Made by a program: the position numbers and the translations under genes
In this document: piece after piece, positions 11,821 to 24,100 of the stretch
Numbering within the stretch: position 1 is the stretch's first letter
Layout: each line of letters starts with the position of its first letter
Assembly (NCBI GenBank): GCA_029204045.2
Contig: CM055076.1
Coordinates: 20,710,269 to 20,774,268 of the forward strand
DNA from: Tillandsia leiboldiana
Taxonomy: Eukaryota; Streptophyta; Magnoliopsida; Poales; Bromeliaceae
Reading direction: 5' to 3'
Length of the DNA: 64,000 bases
The notes under the pieces: model-generated
What the model saw: the letters and a program-made list of their open reading frames with translations, nothing else
Databases searched by the model: none
What the model was told of the DNA's origin: nothing

Positions 11821-14254
11821 CTACTTTCCCCGCCCTCGCAACCGTCCACGTTTTCGTCCGCCTCCACCTCCGCGTCTGCGCCGCCAACTCAGTGCTCGAA
11901 TAGGCACATCTTCATCATCCTCCATCTCAGGCTGTACAGGCTCAATGCCATGTATCTCATCAATATGCTCGATGGAGATGCCCTCGACAAGTACATCCGT
12001 CCTCTGGGTGTCAAGTACTGATAACTGCATCCTTTCCTGCGTCTCAGGTACTGGCCCGGTAGAAATATGATCGTGGCGTCGTCGCCTCCATCGATATGTA
12101 ACACCAACTGGACTAACATCTAATGTGGATGGAACATTCGATGGAGTGATCGGCGCAAATGAAGTATCGAACTGATGTACCTCAGATGTAGATAGGATGT
12201 CATATGAAGAAGTGATGCTGACTGGAAATCAAAATAAAGGACATCTGATGTCGAGGGAACGTTAGAATGATGAATCGGAACAGATGCGGATGGAAAATCG
12301 TATACAGGCGTGGATGTGGAGGGAATATCATCCGGACGATCAAAATATGGAGGTGGCTCTCGATGCTGTACATATCCTGAAGCAACTAATGTGGGGAGTC
12401 TCTCTAAGACATTCATGATGTCCCACCTTATATGTCCTAGAGCGTCCATCAATCCAGACGGTTTTGGAGGATCATCCATCAAATGTCCTAGACTCCTGAC
12501 AGTACGGTGCAGAGTATCCACCTATAAAAAAACATATATTTATATAAACGGTTACTAATATATAAGGAAAAAAAAAATAAATGATCATACCAAAGTTCGC
12601 TCGATATGCACCCGCGGCAAAAAAGTGAGTGGAGGTTGCTGTACGGGATGAGAAATCCACTTCCTTGTGATATCCTAGTATCACTGCATGTACAAGGAGG
12701 CGGCTCGTGCTGGATCTGGGTTGACGAAGGGACTCTGCTCGGCAATATGATCTAGACGATCAGCCCATCGTAGAATATAAAGAAGTATGAAATGTTGCCC
12801 AGTCCTCTCCTGATCTACCCTGCGATGTAATCCGCCATATAACCTCCATAGGCTCTGGTATATGCTTGATATGCTTCCATATATTCCACTATATGGAAGC
12901 ATATCAAGCAAGTCCTGGTACGCCATATTGCCGAGCCCTCGAGACAAAAAGGTAGAAGACCATGCAAAATTTTCTCAGTATAAGGAGTTCAAGTAACCTG
13001 CAAAAATTAATAAAATTTAATTAATATAAATTTTAAAATTAATCTATATGTATGTAATTTAAGAAATTTTTACGTACTTGAGACTCCCGCTGCTGATCAA
13101 GCTCGTCTCGATAAAACTCAATATTGGTCGCTCTAACATTCCCGCGAAAACGTAATCTCATATTCTATCTGCAAAAAAATCAATGATAAGACATTATATT
13201 ACAATACCTAAAATCAATGATGCAAATTATTGTATTAATCATCAAGGCATATATAAACATTTAACGTACCAAGAATCGAGCGGACAATCATCAAGATCTG
13301 GCGAAGCTCCAACTCTGTCGGGACGACCGATATGTATATGGCCCCACGCCCAAATCTATAAACAAAAAACAGATGATTAAAATACTGGTAAAAAAATTTA
13401 GATTATTATATTTCTAATGCGAAAATTAGTGATTTTACTTGTAATAATATACTGAATGCACAATACTCGGCCTTCCCCCTCATCGAGGCATTCCCCAATG
13501 CGCGATATAGATGGGCCAAAGTAGCTGCGCCCCAAGCTAGTCGCCGCATAGATCAAAATCCTCAAGTAGCGGTAGCCACTTGAGATGTACCTGATGTCCA
13601 GAGGGGTTTGGGAATAAGCTGCATCCAATCTGAAATAATATATATGCGCGTGCAGCAGCTGCAACCATGGCTGGCGGAGCATCTAGTGGGGCATGATGAA
13701 ACTGCTGGAATAACCAATCTAGTCGGATCTGACCTGCGACGACACTATCTGGTTGCATCCCTAAAAGTCCATGACATATATACAACCAGTCGCCAGATGC
13801 TCGTCCCGTGACGGGCTCGCCAGATACTCGTAGTCCAGCTACAATGGCGACATCGCGCAGCGTCACTGTCATCTCGCCGTGGCGTAAATAGAATGACTCC
13901 GTCTCGCGTCTCCATCGCTCCGTCAATGCCCCTAACAGAGCCTGATCTAGCTGAACTCATCTGAGGTGAGAGACATAGAAAAAACCAGCCTGTCGTAGGA
14001 GGTCCACCACCCCCGGATGCTCCACCGTCCACGAGTTCAGTTTACGGCCATGCTCTATAAACTGAACTAGTGCGTACCCCTACATAGTAAATATATTAGA
14101 TTTAAATTTTATAAAAATATATGGTATGTAGTTTATAAATATAGTGTGCATGTATAAATGAACTTACCTCGGCTCGTACATAGCTCGAACGGTGACTCGC
14201 ATAGTCTAATAGAATAGAAGGATCAACTGGCCCGGCCTCCTCGTGATGGTCCAT
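11821..14254 (-). pseudogene. Plant mobile domain (PMD) gene, MULE-associated, decayed
   Basis: Minus strand. The ATG at 14254 opens MDHHEEAGPVDPSILLDYAS, with a GTAAG donor at 14167. The next exon carries the PMD core: FYVSHLR, then after a TGA, RRETESFYLRHGEMTVTLRD, VAIVAGLRVSGEPVTG and DWLYICHGLLG. Further exons show WGAATLAHLYRALGNASM (reached by a one-base frameshift), IWAWGHIHIGRPDRV, RFRGNVRATNIEFYRDEL and LPFCLEGSAIWRTRTC. The C-terminus is acidic, then RRRRGGGGGRKRGRLRGRGK. Proteins with this domain are the MAIN/MAIL family and the 'PP7 long form' annotations, and many lie inside transposons. Several stops make it a pseudogene. It starts only 70 bp beyond the MULE transposase stop, on the same strand. 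Confidence 0.85.
12864..12909. repeat. 20-bp perfect inverted repeat inside a PMD exon
   Basis: Two 20-bp arms (12864-12883 and 12890-12909) are exact reverse complements around a 6-base spacer (ttccac). They lie in the exon encoding the conserved LICFHIVEY segment of the PMD. Confidence 0.9.
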
Positions 14255-15196
14255 TTGCAAATAAAGTGTACAAACTATTAGCCATTGATTAGAATGTTGT
14301 AATATAACTCGAAAAATTTTAAAATTATAAGTAGACAGCCATAAGCAAACAACCTAATACTCTACGTCTACGACTTTCAGTTCTTCTATCTTGATTATTG
14401 GGACAAGTACTCCTATAATGTCCCTGTTGTTTACAAATAGAGCATGTAGTCCTTCGCACCCCCTCTCTATCGTCCATGGCATTTCGAATACGCGTGGATT
14501 TGGGACGACCTTTCTTCCTTCTTATAGGTGGGGGCGCCAACGGTGATCCTTGAGGTCGTGGCCAACTCCTTTTATCAAGAACAGGGTGGAATTGTGGGGC
14601 ATAAGCATTATGGTAATAGTCACATGTATACCATTCAGAATATGAACTATAGTAGTCAAAGTTCATATGATCATTACTGCAAACGGCTAAAAATATGTGA
14701 GCATGACAATCTAGTTAATTCAAATTGTCGGCACGAACATGTTGAGCTTCTACCATCAAGAAGCACCTCATACATTTCATCTCCGGTAGTAACTTGAAAT
14801 TCCTTTAGGCCGTACCGATATATAACATGTCCTCTAATGAGTGTCATATATTGTCTAACTGGGGCTTCTTGTTTTGGTGCCAATATTGTAGAGTATGTCT
14901 CACCCTTTTCACGACGCTTTAGAAAATAATTGTTTACCTTATAAAATGTAGCCGCCACAAATGCCGTAATAGGCAAACCACGTACACCTTTAAGCACTCC
15001 ATTTAAACTCTCTAACCGATTGGTCGTCATTACCCCAAAACGCGGACCTCCGTCGAATGCCTTCGCCCAATATTCCCTTTCTTCTTAAAACTCATGCACT
15101 CACTGCCAAGCTTCCGGATTCAGCTTTTTCAATTTGGTTTTTTGCCCATAATATTCTCTTACAATTGCAGCACATCCTATGCCCGTCTAAAATTTA

Positions 15197-15368
15197 GGGC
15201 TTTGCTAGGTGTACACCCCCTTAGGGGTGTACATCCTACACTCCACCCCATCCTGGGGTGGGGTGTATTCCACTCGTCACATCGAGTGATGAGTGGAATT
15301 CACCCCACCCCAGGATGGGGTGGGGTGTAAGATATACACCCCTAAAGGGGTGTATACTTATACATTCC
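15197..15368. mobile_element. Foldback MITE, copy 1
   Basis: 172 bp, almost entirely self-complementary: gggctttgctaggtgtacacccc at the left and its imperfect complement at the right, with ctccaccccatcctggggtg and its mirror inside. It is flanked by a 10-bp direct repeat ctaaaattta (15187-15196 and 15369-15378). A duplication of 9-10 bp is typical of MULE-type insertion. It interrupts the MULE transposase between the DDE region and the C-terminal part. Confidence 0.85.
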
Positions 15369-15428
15369 CTAAAATTTATTGAGCAAGTTTTCATTTTTAA
15401 ACCCTTTTTTTTCATATTAGCTTTCAAA

Positions 15429-18400
15429 TGGCGGAGTCACCAACGGTGAGTATGACCGTCGGCTCTCGAAAACTATCAAGCCCGAGGGTAAATCAGAACC
15501 CGGGCTCGTCTACAGATCCGCCGTGCACACGAAATTTTTCGCATACATGAAGCACTACAAACCTGCTCAAATATAAGATGAACAAATAAAGAGCACAAGT
15601 ATAGAGCTGAAACTAAAAAAACTATACTATCTCAGACTGAAATTGAAGTACAACAGTAATAAAATACAATAACACCTCTCCAGCTCCCCAAATATACAAA
15701 CAGCTGGTTGAAGCCAGATCGAAAATAAGTAGAGTACTACAGTCTGAGTAAAGAGGGTACATCAAAAGTCCAGCTATCTCTCAGTCTCACAGGAGATCTA
15801 TCTACTCAGCGATCCCCTTACCTCGATCAGCCGCCGAAGGCCTGGTAGCTCCCACAGAAGACTCTTCAAAAACAAAGGAAGAGAACAGAAAACAATAATG
15901 AGTGTGAGAACTGCTGGTAATGCCAGTAGCCCCCAGTTGGTAAATCCTTAAACTCCGACGTACCCATTAAGTCTACAAGAGGCTAGAAATGAAGTAAAGT
16001 GGTATACTGAAATAATATGTTGATAAGGGAACAACCACTACTATGCCTCTAATGCAATACTGAACAACAACGACTGTATGCATGCATCAGTGAAAAGTAT
16101 CTGCCAAATAACCCAATCAGATGGACCGGTATAAAATCCGGTACTGCCTGCTTTGCTGTCGAACTCAAGAACCCAGTAGCGGAATCGGCACACGGCTTGA
16201 ATCCCTAGGTAACCAATGGACCGGCACGCAGCTCGATCATAAGCCCACCTCCGGAGTGGCACTCGAGGGGCGCAACCCGCACGAGTAAAGTAACCATGTC
16301 TCACAAGTACAGTAACCATGTCACAAATATCTCAATATAGCAGGACTTAGTCACTACTATACTCAAAGTGGGAAACTCCATCCACTAATAAGAACTCAAC
16401 CCCAATCTGATGCAAAAATCGACATCCGGTCAACCGCCTAACATCCGCGGTTGCCGCAACTCCTCACAAGTCCACAATCTGGTATAGCCTATTCCAAACT
16501 CAATAATCTTGACTACACTATCCCAAACCCCTGCTCGAACCCGAGCAACATGAATCATATGTCTGAGTAAAAAGGAGAAAAGGAACAATCATGATTTCTC
16601 CTCAGTCAAGTCCCAATATGATAGTGTAACGATAAAACAGTGGCCTATCTAGATGTCCATACAAACATGCAAGTGTTCTCAAGAAAAATAGAAGAAAGAG
16701 TATCATGTAACAATCTCACAAAGGAATAACTCATCGGGTCATAATCACCATCCAACTATACATGTCCATAAAAATCATCAAGTAGTACCCTCACATAGGA
16801 TATATCGTCTTGTCCCATCGATTAATCAATTTTCATGAAAGACTAAGTGCTAACAGGGTATGTTAATATATCACCACTATAGCATATCAATCCCATATAG
16901 ATAGGCTAATAGTTAATCAAAATACTTTAATCATGTATGATTTCCAATAGAGTGGCAAACCGATAAATAACAAATCAGGCGTCTCTCTAATAGCCCTAGT
17001 GAGTAAGCCGTAAGAGGTAACAACAACCACCCACCTGGAATGCGCAAATTCGGAATCCGGTGGCTGAAATTCGGCGTGCACGTTCTCCCAGTTCCTACGG
17101 TTCCAATGAATCCGAAAGCTCCCAAAAATTCCTCCCGGATTGGCGGTGGTAAGCAAAATACCGAAGTGTTGTCCAACAAGTTCGGCACCAAAATCAGCGA
17201 GCGCGTCGATCGAGCGTAGGAGCTAATTCGTTCATAAATTTCATCCGGGACTAAAAAGGAAAATGCTCACCTCGACCGTGATGAAAAGTTTCAACTTCCC
17301 CTTTTTATGCGAAACGCTAAACGGTCCACGAAAACTATAACAAAAGACGAACGCCGCAACAATCACAACTACAAAATCTGTATTTCACTGTTTGGCGCAA
17401 CAGTCCCCAAAAACAAAAATTCTCACCTGCGAGGAGTCCTCATAAAAATCCAAGAAAAGTACGGTTGCGTTCCTCTCAAAGTGTAGATGTCAATCGAGTG
17501 CTTAAACTCTCAGTTTCGACAACCGTAGACCGAAAAAAGGCAAAATTACTTCAGCTCTATCCAGAAAATACAACAACAAATAGGGGGTCTAAAGATACTA
17601 TTGGAAACCACACAAAAACTCGAAACCGAGGAGAGCGGTGCAAAATTGAAGGCCTACCTGTCGTGGAAACGCCGCTGCAAAAATCGGCGAAAAACTCCAA
17701 GAACTCAGCTCAGGGGATCTCTCCGATGACGAGTCGACGGAAAAAACTGATGTTGAAGAAACGTCGCGACTCTCGAGATCTGGTAGGGAAAAATATCAAA
17801 CGATCTCCAAAAATTCTCCAAAACCCCAAGAAGTGTAGAAGATTCGAAGAAGAAAATCACTGTCGAAAACGGCTCCCAAATCAGATCTCAGAAAGCCCAA
17901 AAATAAAGCCCACAAGTGCCAATTTATAGGCAGAAATTTATGAAGACCAACTTTTTGGGTCAACATCACTATCGGGCGCCCGGATCCCGTCCGTTAAGCG
18001 CCCGGGCACGTGGCACAAATCCAACGGTCCCCGCACAGTGCCCGAATCAACGGGATGATGCCACGTGTCCGCTTCCCCTATGTTCCGTGCGCCCGGTGCA
18101 CGCCTGGCGGCTGCGCCCGCCAATGGAAAAGTGCCACGTGTCCCACGTGGTCCATGTGCAGTTCACGCCCCCGGTCTATGCGCCGAGTCTTCCGAAAAGT
18201 GTCGGCCAATTAGAACACGCCACGTGTCGCCGCCCCCGCCGCCGTGACTCGGCCCGGCCAATCCCGTGCTGCCACATGGCAAAGCTAAATCTCAGTGGTT
18301 CTGGTGCACGCGCCTGCTGTGGACCAGCCTGCCTGCGCCTGCCCGTTGCTGCCGGCGCTGCCCGCTGACCGGAACAGTAACCTCTTACCTCGAACTCCGT

Positions 18401-18666
18401 TTTAGGACGTCCGGACTACGAAAATAACAAGTAAATAGTCGTTTTTCATCATTTTCGCGCGCTAAGTCCAAATCCGCTGTCCATTTTTCCAAATTCCACC
18501 TCTAAAAATTTGCGAAGGCATCCAGGTAGGCAAACTTGATCCGAATTTCGCGCTAGGTCCATTTCTGAGGTCCGATTTGCGCACAGTTATCTCCGTTACA
18601 CACAATAGTCCTCATGTAGTCGCTGCTAATGCTGCAAAAGCCTCTGTGAAAGTCCGGATCATCACA
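15429..18666 (-). mobile_element. Solo-LTR-like Ty3/Gypsy insertion, copy 2
   Basis: Minus strand from TGTGATGATCCGGACTTTC (18666) to GGTGACTCCGCCA (15429), 3.24 kb, with no gag, pol, primer binding site or second LTR. TATA-like ctataaattgg lies near 17925 and cgggcgcccgg phrases lie downstream. It shares the 'gagtggcactcgaggggcgc' block with the LTRs at 1-1884 and 59916-64000. Transposase coding resumes on both sides (VAEEF before it, KANMKKKGFKNENLL after it), which sets the borders to a few bases. I could not find a matching 5-bp target duplication, and about 15 transposase codons appear lost. A solo LTR from recombination is the simplest reading. Confidence 0.7.
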
Positions 18667-19350
18667 GAAACTCCTCAGCAACAATCTCTTTTAACTCGGG
18701 GAAGCGGTCTGAAATCAAACAAATAGATCGATCACCTGTCACAAAGAATTTTAAATGACGTAAAAACCAATGCCAACTAGCCGCATTCTCTCCCTCACAA
18801 ATAGCAAAAGCCAACGGGTACAATCCATTATTTGCATCTACATCCGTTGCAATCAATGCATGCCCCTGATACTTTCCATACATATGAGTTCCATTGATGC
18901 TCAACAATGGTAAGCAAGAAGGGAACCCGGTAATTGATGACCCAAACGCCCAAAATAAGCGTCCAAACTGCCTAACCCCATATGGCCGGGTCCTATTATC
19001 GAGACGCCATTTAGTTCCCGGGTTCGCGCGTTGCAGCATGGATAAAAAACGACCAACATCGGTGTATGATTCCTCCTAACCACCATAAATAATCTGTAAT
19101 GCTTTATTTCTGGCCTACCACGCCTTCGAATATGGTATCGACATGTGTAATTCAGAACGCATCTTTTTTTGTATTTCCGCCGGTGTCAAAAAAAGTTTGA
19201 CTCTCAATGATGGAAGAATATGTGTACATATAAGAGATGAAGTATAATTTCAATGGGAAGTATTAAGTACCGGAAGTAAACAAGTATGCTGCCCGGCATA
19301 TGTTTTGACTCTAAAATAATTCGTATCCTTTGGTATATTTAGTTCGAGGA

Positions 19351-20510
19351 ATAAAGGAGGAAATTTATTTCTCTTATTTTTTTTAAATGGTACTAAAAAA
19401 ATATTATTATCTTTTTAGCAAATTATTTTGAAATATTCCGTTAATAGAGGAGAATAATACTTTGGAACAAACTATTTTCTATAAAATATTATTAATTAAT
19501 ACAATTAATTTATTTAATAATTAACTAATTAATTATTTGACTTATTAAATTAATAAATATTTAAATAGTAATTAATTTATTATTTATAATTAATTATTTG
19601 ATATTCTTATTCAATCATTAACTTATATTTATTTATATTATTCAAATAGTCAATATTTTAATTTATCTAATTAATGTATTAACTAAAAATATAATTGATT
19701 AAATAATTAATCAAACTTAACAAATCGACTTATTTTTTTATAGTTATTCACTAATAAACATTATTCTTCACCATCTTTTATAGTATTCCTAATTACTTAA
19801 TTTATTAACTTATTAAATACTATTTTACTATTATTTAGATGCTTATTATGTAGATAAATTATTTTTATTTTCAAGCATAATTACTCTTATTCCTATTATT
19901 GCAATTCGATCATCCAATTAAACGTAATTTTTTTTTATTTCTCAGAATATCTCAATTCTCGTCCAAACATTAAATTAGTCTAATTCCTACTTATTTTAAA
20001 AATTATTCATATTTCAGAAATAAGCAATAATAGTTTATTCTCAAACCAAAACGGTACACTCTAAAGTGAATAATACTGTTGTAATTAAATATGTATGAAT
20101 TCACATGAATGAGATATGCAGTATTTTTTATCCAGTTCCTTCTACTTTCTTAAATTTCAAAGCTCTTTTTTCATTTACACTTTACCTTTCTTTTGGCAAG
20201 TATATAATATAAGAAATTTTCGTAAAAGACATTACTATTTCAAATTTAAATATTCAATTAAATTCATAATATATTTTATAAAAAAAAAAAAAATTAAAAT
20301 TTGTTTGGTGCTAAAGGCATTACTATTTTCAGATGGCCTACTACATTGTTAAGGAGCTTTTTAGACAAAATTTTCCAAAAAAAAAAAGGGGTTAAGTTGA
20401 AAGGGTGGTGTCACCCATAAAAAAAAATTTATGATGGTTGTTGTTGGGTCATCAAAGGGCCCAGTTTAGTGTTTTAGCCCATTTTATTATTCACAATTTT
20501 TCAAAAAGGC

Positions 20511-20545
<35 letters not shown>

Positions 20546-21133
20546 CCTTGTGTTTTATAAATAATATTCTTTTGTTCCAAGTTTACTTGCTTCCAAAAAA
20601 TATTTCAGATTATTTTGGAAAGTTTAAATTGCAACCAAAATGCAGATAAAATTGATTAGTCATATCAGCAGAAGTTTTTCATTAGTTTGAATTTCCAAAC
20701 TTTGTGATAAAAAATAAGCTTAACCAAGCATTAAAAAAGAATTATTCTGGCTCCGGCAGCCAATGTTGTGGCTTCTACTTTTAAAGCTCAGAAGTCCATT
20801 CCAAATTCCTAACACGGAGAAAGCTCCGCACTTCATCAAATGTCCACATACATCATTTTCATATTATGATGATGATGCTTCAATAATTAAATGCATCTAC
20901 ATTCCAATGAGCATATGTCTGACATTTAAGTAACAACAGTAGGCCAACCATTCATGTGAAGTTTACTAAATGAATCATAACACAAGACCAGTCCACTGGC
21001 TCTTCTACCAACAAGGAATAGCTTTTGGCAGTCAAAATTAACAAAAGCACAAGCACTTCACCATGCTACAAAAAAAAAAACCATTTTTGCATGGACAATA
21101 AGTTGACACAAACATGCCCGAAAACACAGGCTC
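19351..21133. other. AT-rich gene-free interval with poly(A) tract
   Basis: 19375-20120 is extremely AT-rich with no coding signal. 20279-20292 and 20513-20543 are A-runs, the latter about 31 bases. The interval ends at the stop codon of the Myb-type gene; about 20740-21130 is likely its 3' untranslated region. Confidence 0.6.
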
Positions 21134-24100
21134 TCATTTTCTGTATTCGAGCATTTCCGGGCAGTAGCGATTTGCAAGTACTTCTACTTGCTCGATAAAA
21201 GGCCTCTCTTTGTATCCGCCAATGTGGCGGATCATTTGATTCCACCGTTTACGACAGACTTCTCCGGATCTGAAAAGAGAAGAAACACCGAGTCAGCTTT
21301 ATCGAAGAAAAAAGGAGTTAAATTATTACAAGTTCTGCCTCATAGTTTCCATTATAGCACTTTAGATTTATAAAGTTTGTTTTAGATAACAACTAAGTGC
21401 TGTTAATTGATAGTCCAAAAGGCATGCCGTGTCGGCAAGGATGAAACCGAAATCAGTCCCTACAATTGAAAATTACAGTATATCAACACGAAAAAATAAA
21501 AATGTTACCTATGCTCAAGGAGATTGTCCCAGTCAACATCTTCTATACAAGAAGCATCTAAACTCTGAATTCTGAACGAAGAAATATAAGTTGAGAGTAG
21601 AGGTTAAGACTCCGTTTTAAGAGATCGACAATAAAGATATTGCTCATCTCAAATAGCAAATCTCACAAAATGAAAAGGTGAATACACTAAAATTTAATAC
21701 AAATTCTGTGAAATTATTAACCATCCATTGAGTTGAATTATACTTATCCAGTTCTTAAGCTTAACTCTTATATTCGTAACTCAATATATTCAGAAAACAA
21801 ACGAGATAAAAAGCAGATTAAAATGATAATAAGAGAGCTAAATTATAAATATAAAATGGTAAAATCAACTAGATCTAGTTAGAGAACTGTCTTGGAGTTT
21901 TGATGACCTCATTTCCACACACATACATAGATGATATGTTCTATGAATTTGTATGTTCGATTTAAGAATGAATGATATGTTTTATACATGCATATATGGA
22001 TATTGGGCATTAAATAAACGCGACCAACATTTGATCCGTCACCAGCCTTATCTCTTCTATATTTTCTACGCTAAGCAAGAGGATTTCAGGTTCCTGGTTT
22101 TGGGTTCATACCATAAACCCTAAACTCTCTCTCTAATAAAAACTCAAATCTAAGAGAGGATTTGGCAGAAGAAACCACAATAGAGTACACATGCAACTGA
22201 GAATGATCCAGAGCCTTACGCCTCGACAAAACGATAGTCATCTGTATCAGCCCATACACCTGCACCGACCATCGGCGATGATAGCTGATCATACCTGAAT
22301 AATTATAGAATGTTAGCCATTCTTAATGACCAAGTGAAGCTTAGTAAGTTCAAAACGTCCCATGGTACGGAAAACGTATATCCATTTGGCTCTTTACAGG
22401 TTAAATCAAGAAGCAGCTAGTATCTGCCAGGATAAAATTTTACACCAAAAGTTGAGAGATGAAAACATAACAGTTAAATGTAATATGAAATGCAAAACAT
22501 AATATTATTCATTTAGAATAGCATGAATAGCAGGAACAAAATTATGGACATCATTCCAATATTATAGTAGCTCTACAACACATTAATAACTTGCAGTAAT
22601 GGTACCATGAATCTGATAAGGAAAGAAGGAACAAAACAAAAACAAAGTATGACTAGATTTGCATGTCAAGGTCTTCTGTCACTGTATAGAAACACAATAG
22701 AATAAATTAAAAAACTTGGCATAGTGATTACAATTCTTTTACTCTTCAAACGTGGTCCAGTTAAAGATAAACATGGTATATATTATTTGTTGTGGCTGAA
22801 AATCTCAAATCAATCCTTTTTAAAGTATGTTAATGCATGCATAATAGTCAGATTTTGACAGGGGAATCAAGTTTGTCAGTGTAAAAATATAAAAAGACAG
22901 CCTTCAGTAACTAAAACAATATTCAAGTAGGAAAGAAGCAGAAATAAGAAGCTACTTGAAGCTACTAAAAAGAATACTGACCACTTTAAGCAGCAAGAAT
23001 GTTGGCGGCGAGTAGACATTTTCTCACTGATAGCTTCCCAACCAATATTGTCCCTCAACTATTAGAAAGGAAACAAGTACGTCATTAAAACAAAAGAAAA
23101 AAAATGGAGAGGAAGAAAATGATAGCAACAGCAAATGACAGCATATAATACTACCGCACAATATTTCCTATAAAGTAATTAAAAAAAGAAATTAACGAGC
23201 AAAGACAAACCATTCCATGCTTAGTTTGTTTCTCCTCAAAAGCTTTTAAGCGCAAGTCGAAGTTTACTAAATCAAATAAAGTTTGGTACTCCTCCTGAGA
23301 CCATGACCCTGAGCAAACAGAAAATTAGCAAATAGAATTTCAGAAAGCAAGAAAAGGTGTTCAAAGTGCCTTGAATTTTCGATGACAACTGAATGATTGG
23401 ATACAGAATTTATAGAGAAAATGTTTCTCCGTAGACATAAGCGACGCAATGAAAACTACTCAGGCTCAGTTATCATGGAAATGACAATGTAAAGAAGGTT
23501 TAATAACAAAGATATTCCTTGAAGTTTGATCTGAATTTCAATTTCATCCTCAAATTTCCAATTGTAACATTTTAGTCCCTGAAGTTTGATTCCCACTGTA
23601 ATATCATCCTCTTCAATATTCAACAATTTAGCCCTGAAAAGTTTGACCCTGATTTCACCGTGGTCCTCAAAATTTCTATCTTAACAAAGAAAAGTCTAAT
23701 GATGTTGATTACATGGTGCCTTTTCTACAGTATACTCTTCAGGGATTAAATTGCTAAAATTGAAATAATGAGGATAAAAGACTAAACATGTAATTTATAC
23801 AATAGAAACATCACTAAGTACCTTTCTTCAAGTTTGGAGGCTTCATTCTTCGCCAAGCATCTTTAACGTGAATTCTATGTTTTCCAAGTTCAGTTGCAAT
23901 TGTCTTCCACTGGGAACCATGCTGCTTTTGGAACCTTCAAAGAAGTTGGAGATAATATTAAAATTAGCAAGTGCAAAGCAATAGTCAAATGTCTTGCTTA
24001 AATAGCAAGAGGATTCAGCAGAAGCGACAAATATTGCTGTGCACGAGTTAGAGAGGTCAAAATTTTGAATGCGGCAATAACAGCCCAACTTTTTCTTCGA

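Larger units (their letters stand above)
14325..19350 (-). pseudogene. MuDR/MULE transposase, interrupted and decayed
   Basis: Order on the minus strand: N-terminal DNA-binding region (19350-19100; TNYFRVKTYAGQHTC, LTPAEIQKKMRSELHMSIPY, with a TGA after LNTSH). Next the DDE region (19080-18667; ANPGTKWRLDN, GTHMYGKYQGHALIATDVDA, NAASWHWFLRHL, ISDRFPELKEIV), with a TAG just upstream. After two insertions it resumes (15428-15379 and 15186-14674: AAIVREYYGQ, LKKLNPEAW, FDGGPRFGVMTTNRLESLNG) and reaches the SWIM zinc finger (CSCRQFELTRLSCSH). A T-run deletion shifts the frame before the tail with a CCHC knuckle (CSICKQQGHYRSTC, 14420). Typical MULE transposase order; not functional. Confidence 0.92.

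Noticed and set aside
15630..16320. Possible protein at 16041-16319 (92 codons, minus)
   Set aside because: Lies in the transcribed part of the LTR and shares its conserved block with noncoding copies; no domain.
17465..18368. Two plus-strand frames of about 150 codons
   Set aside because: They lie within LTR copy 2 in the antisense direction and have no recognisable domain.
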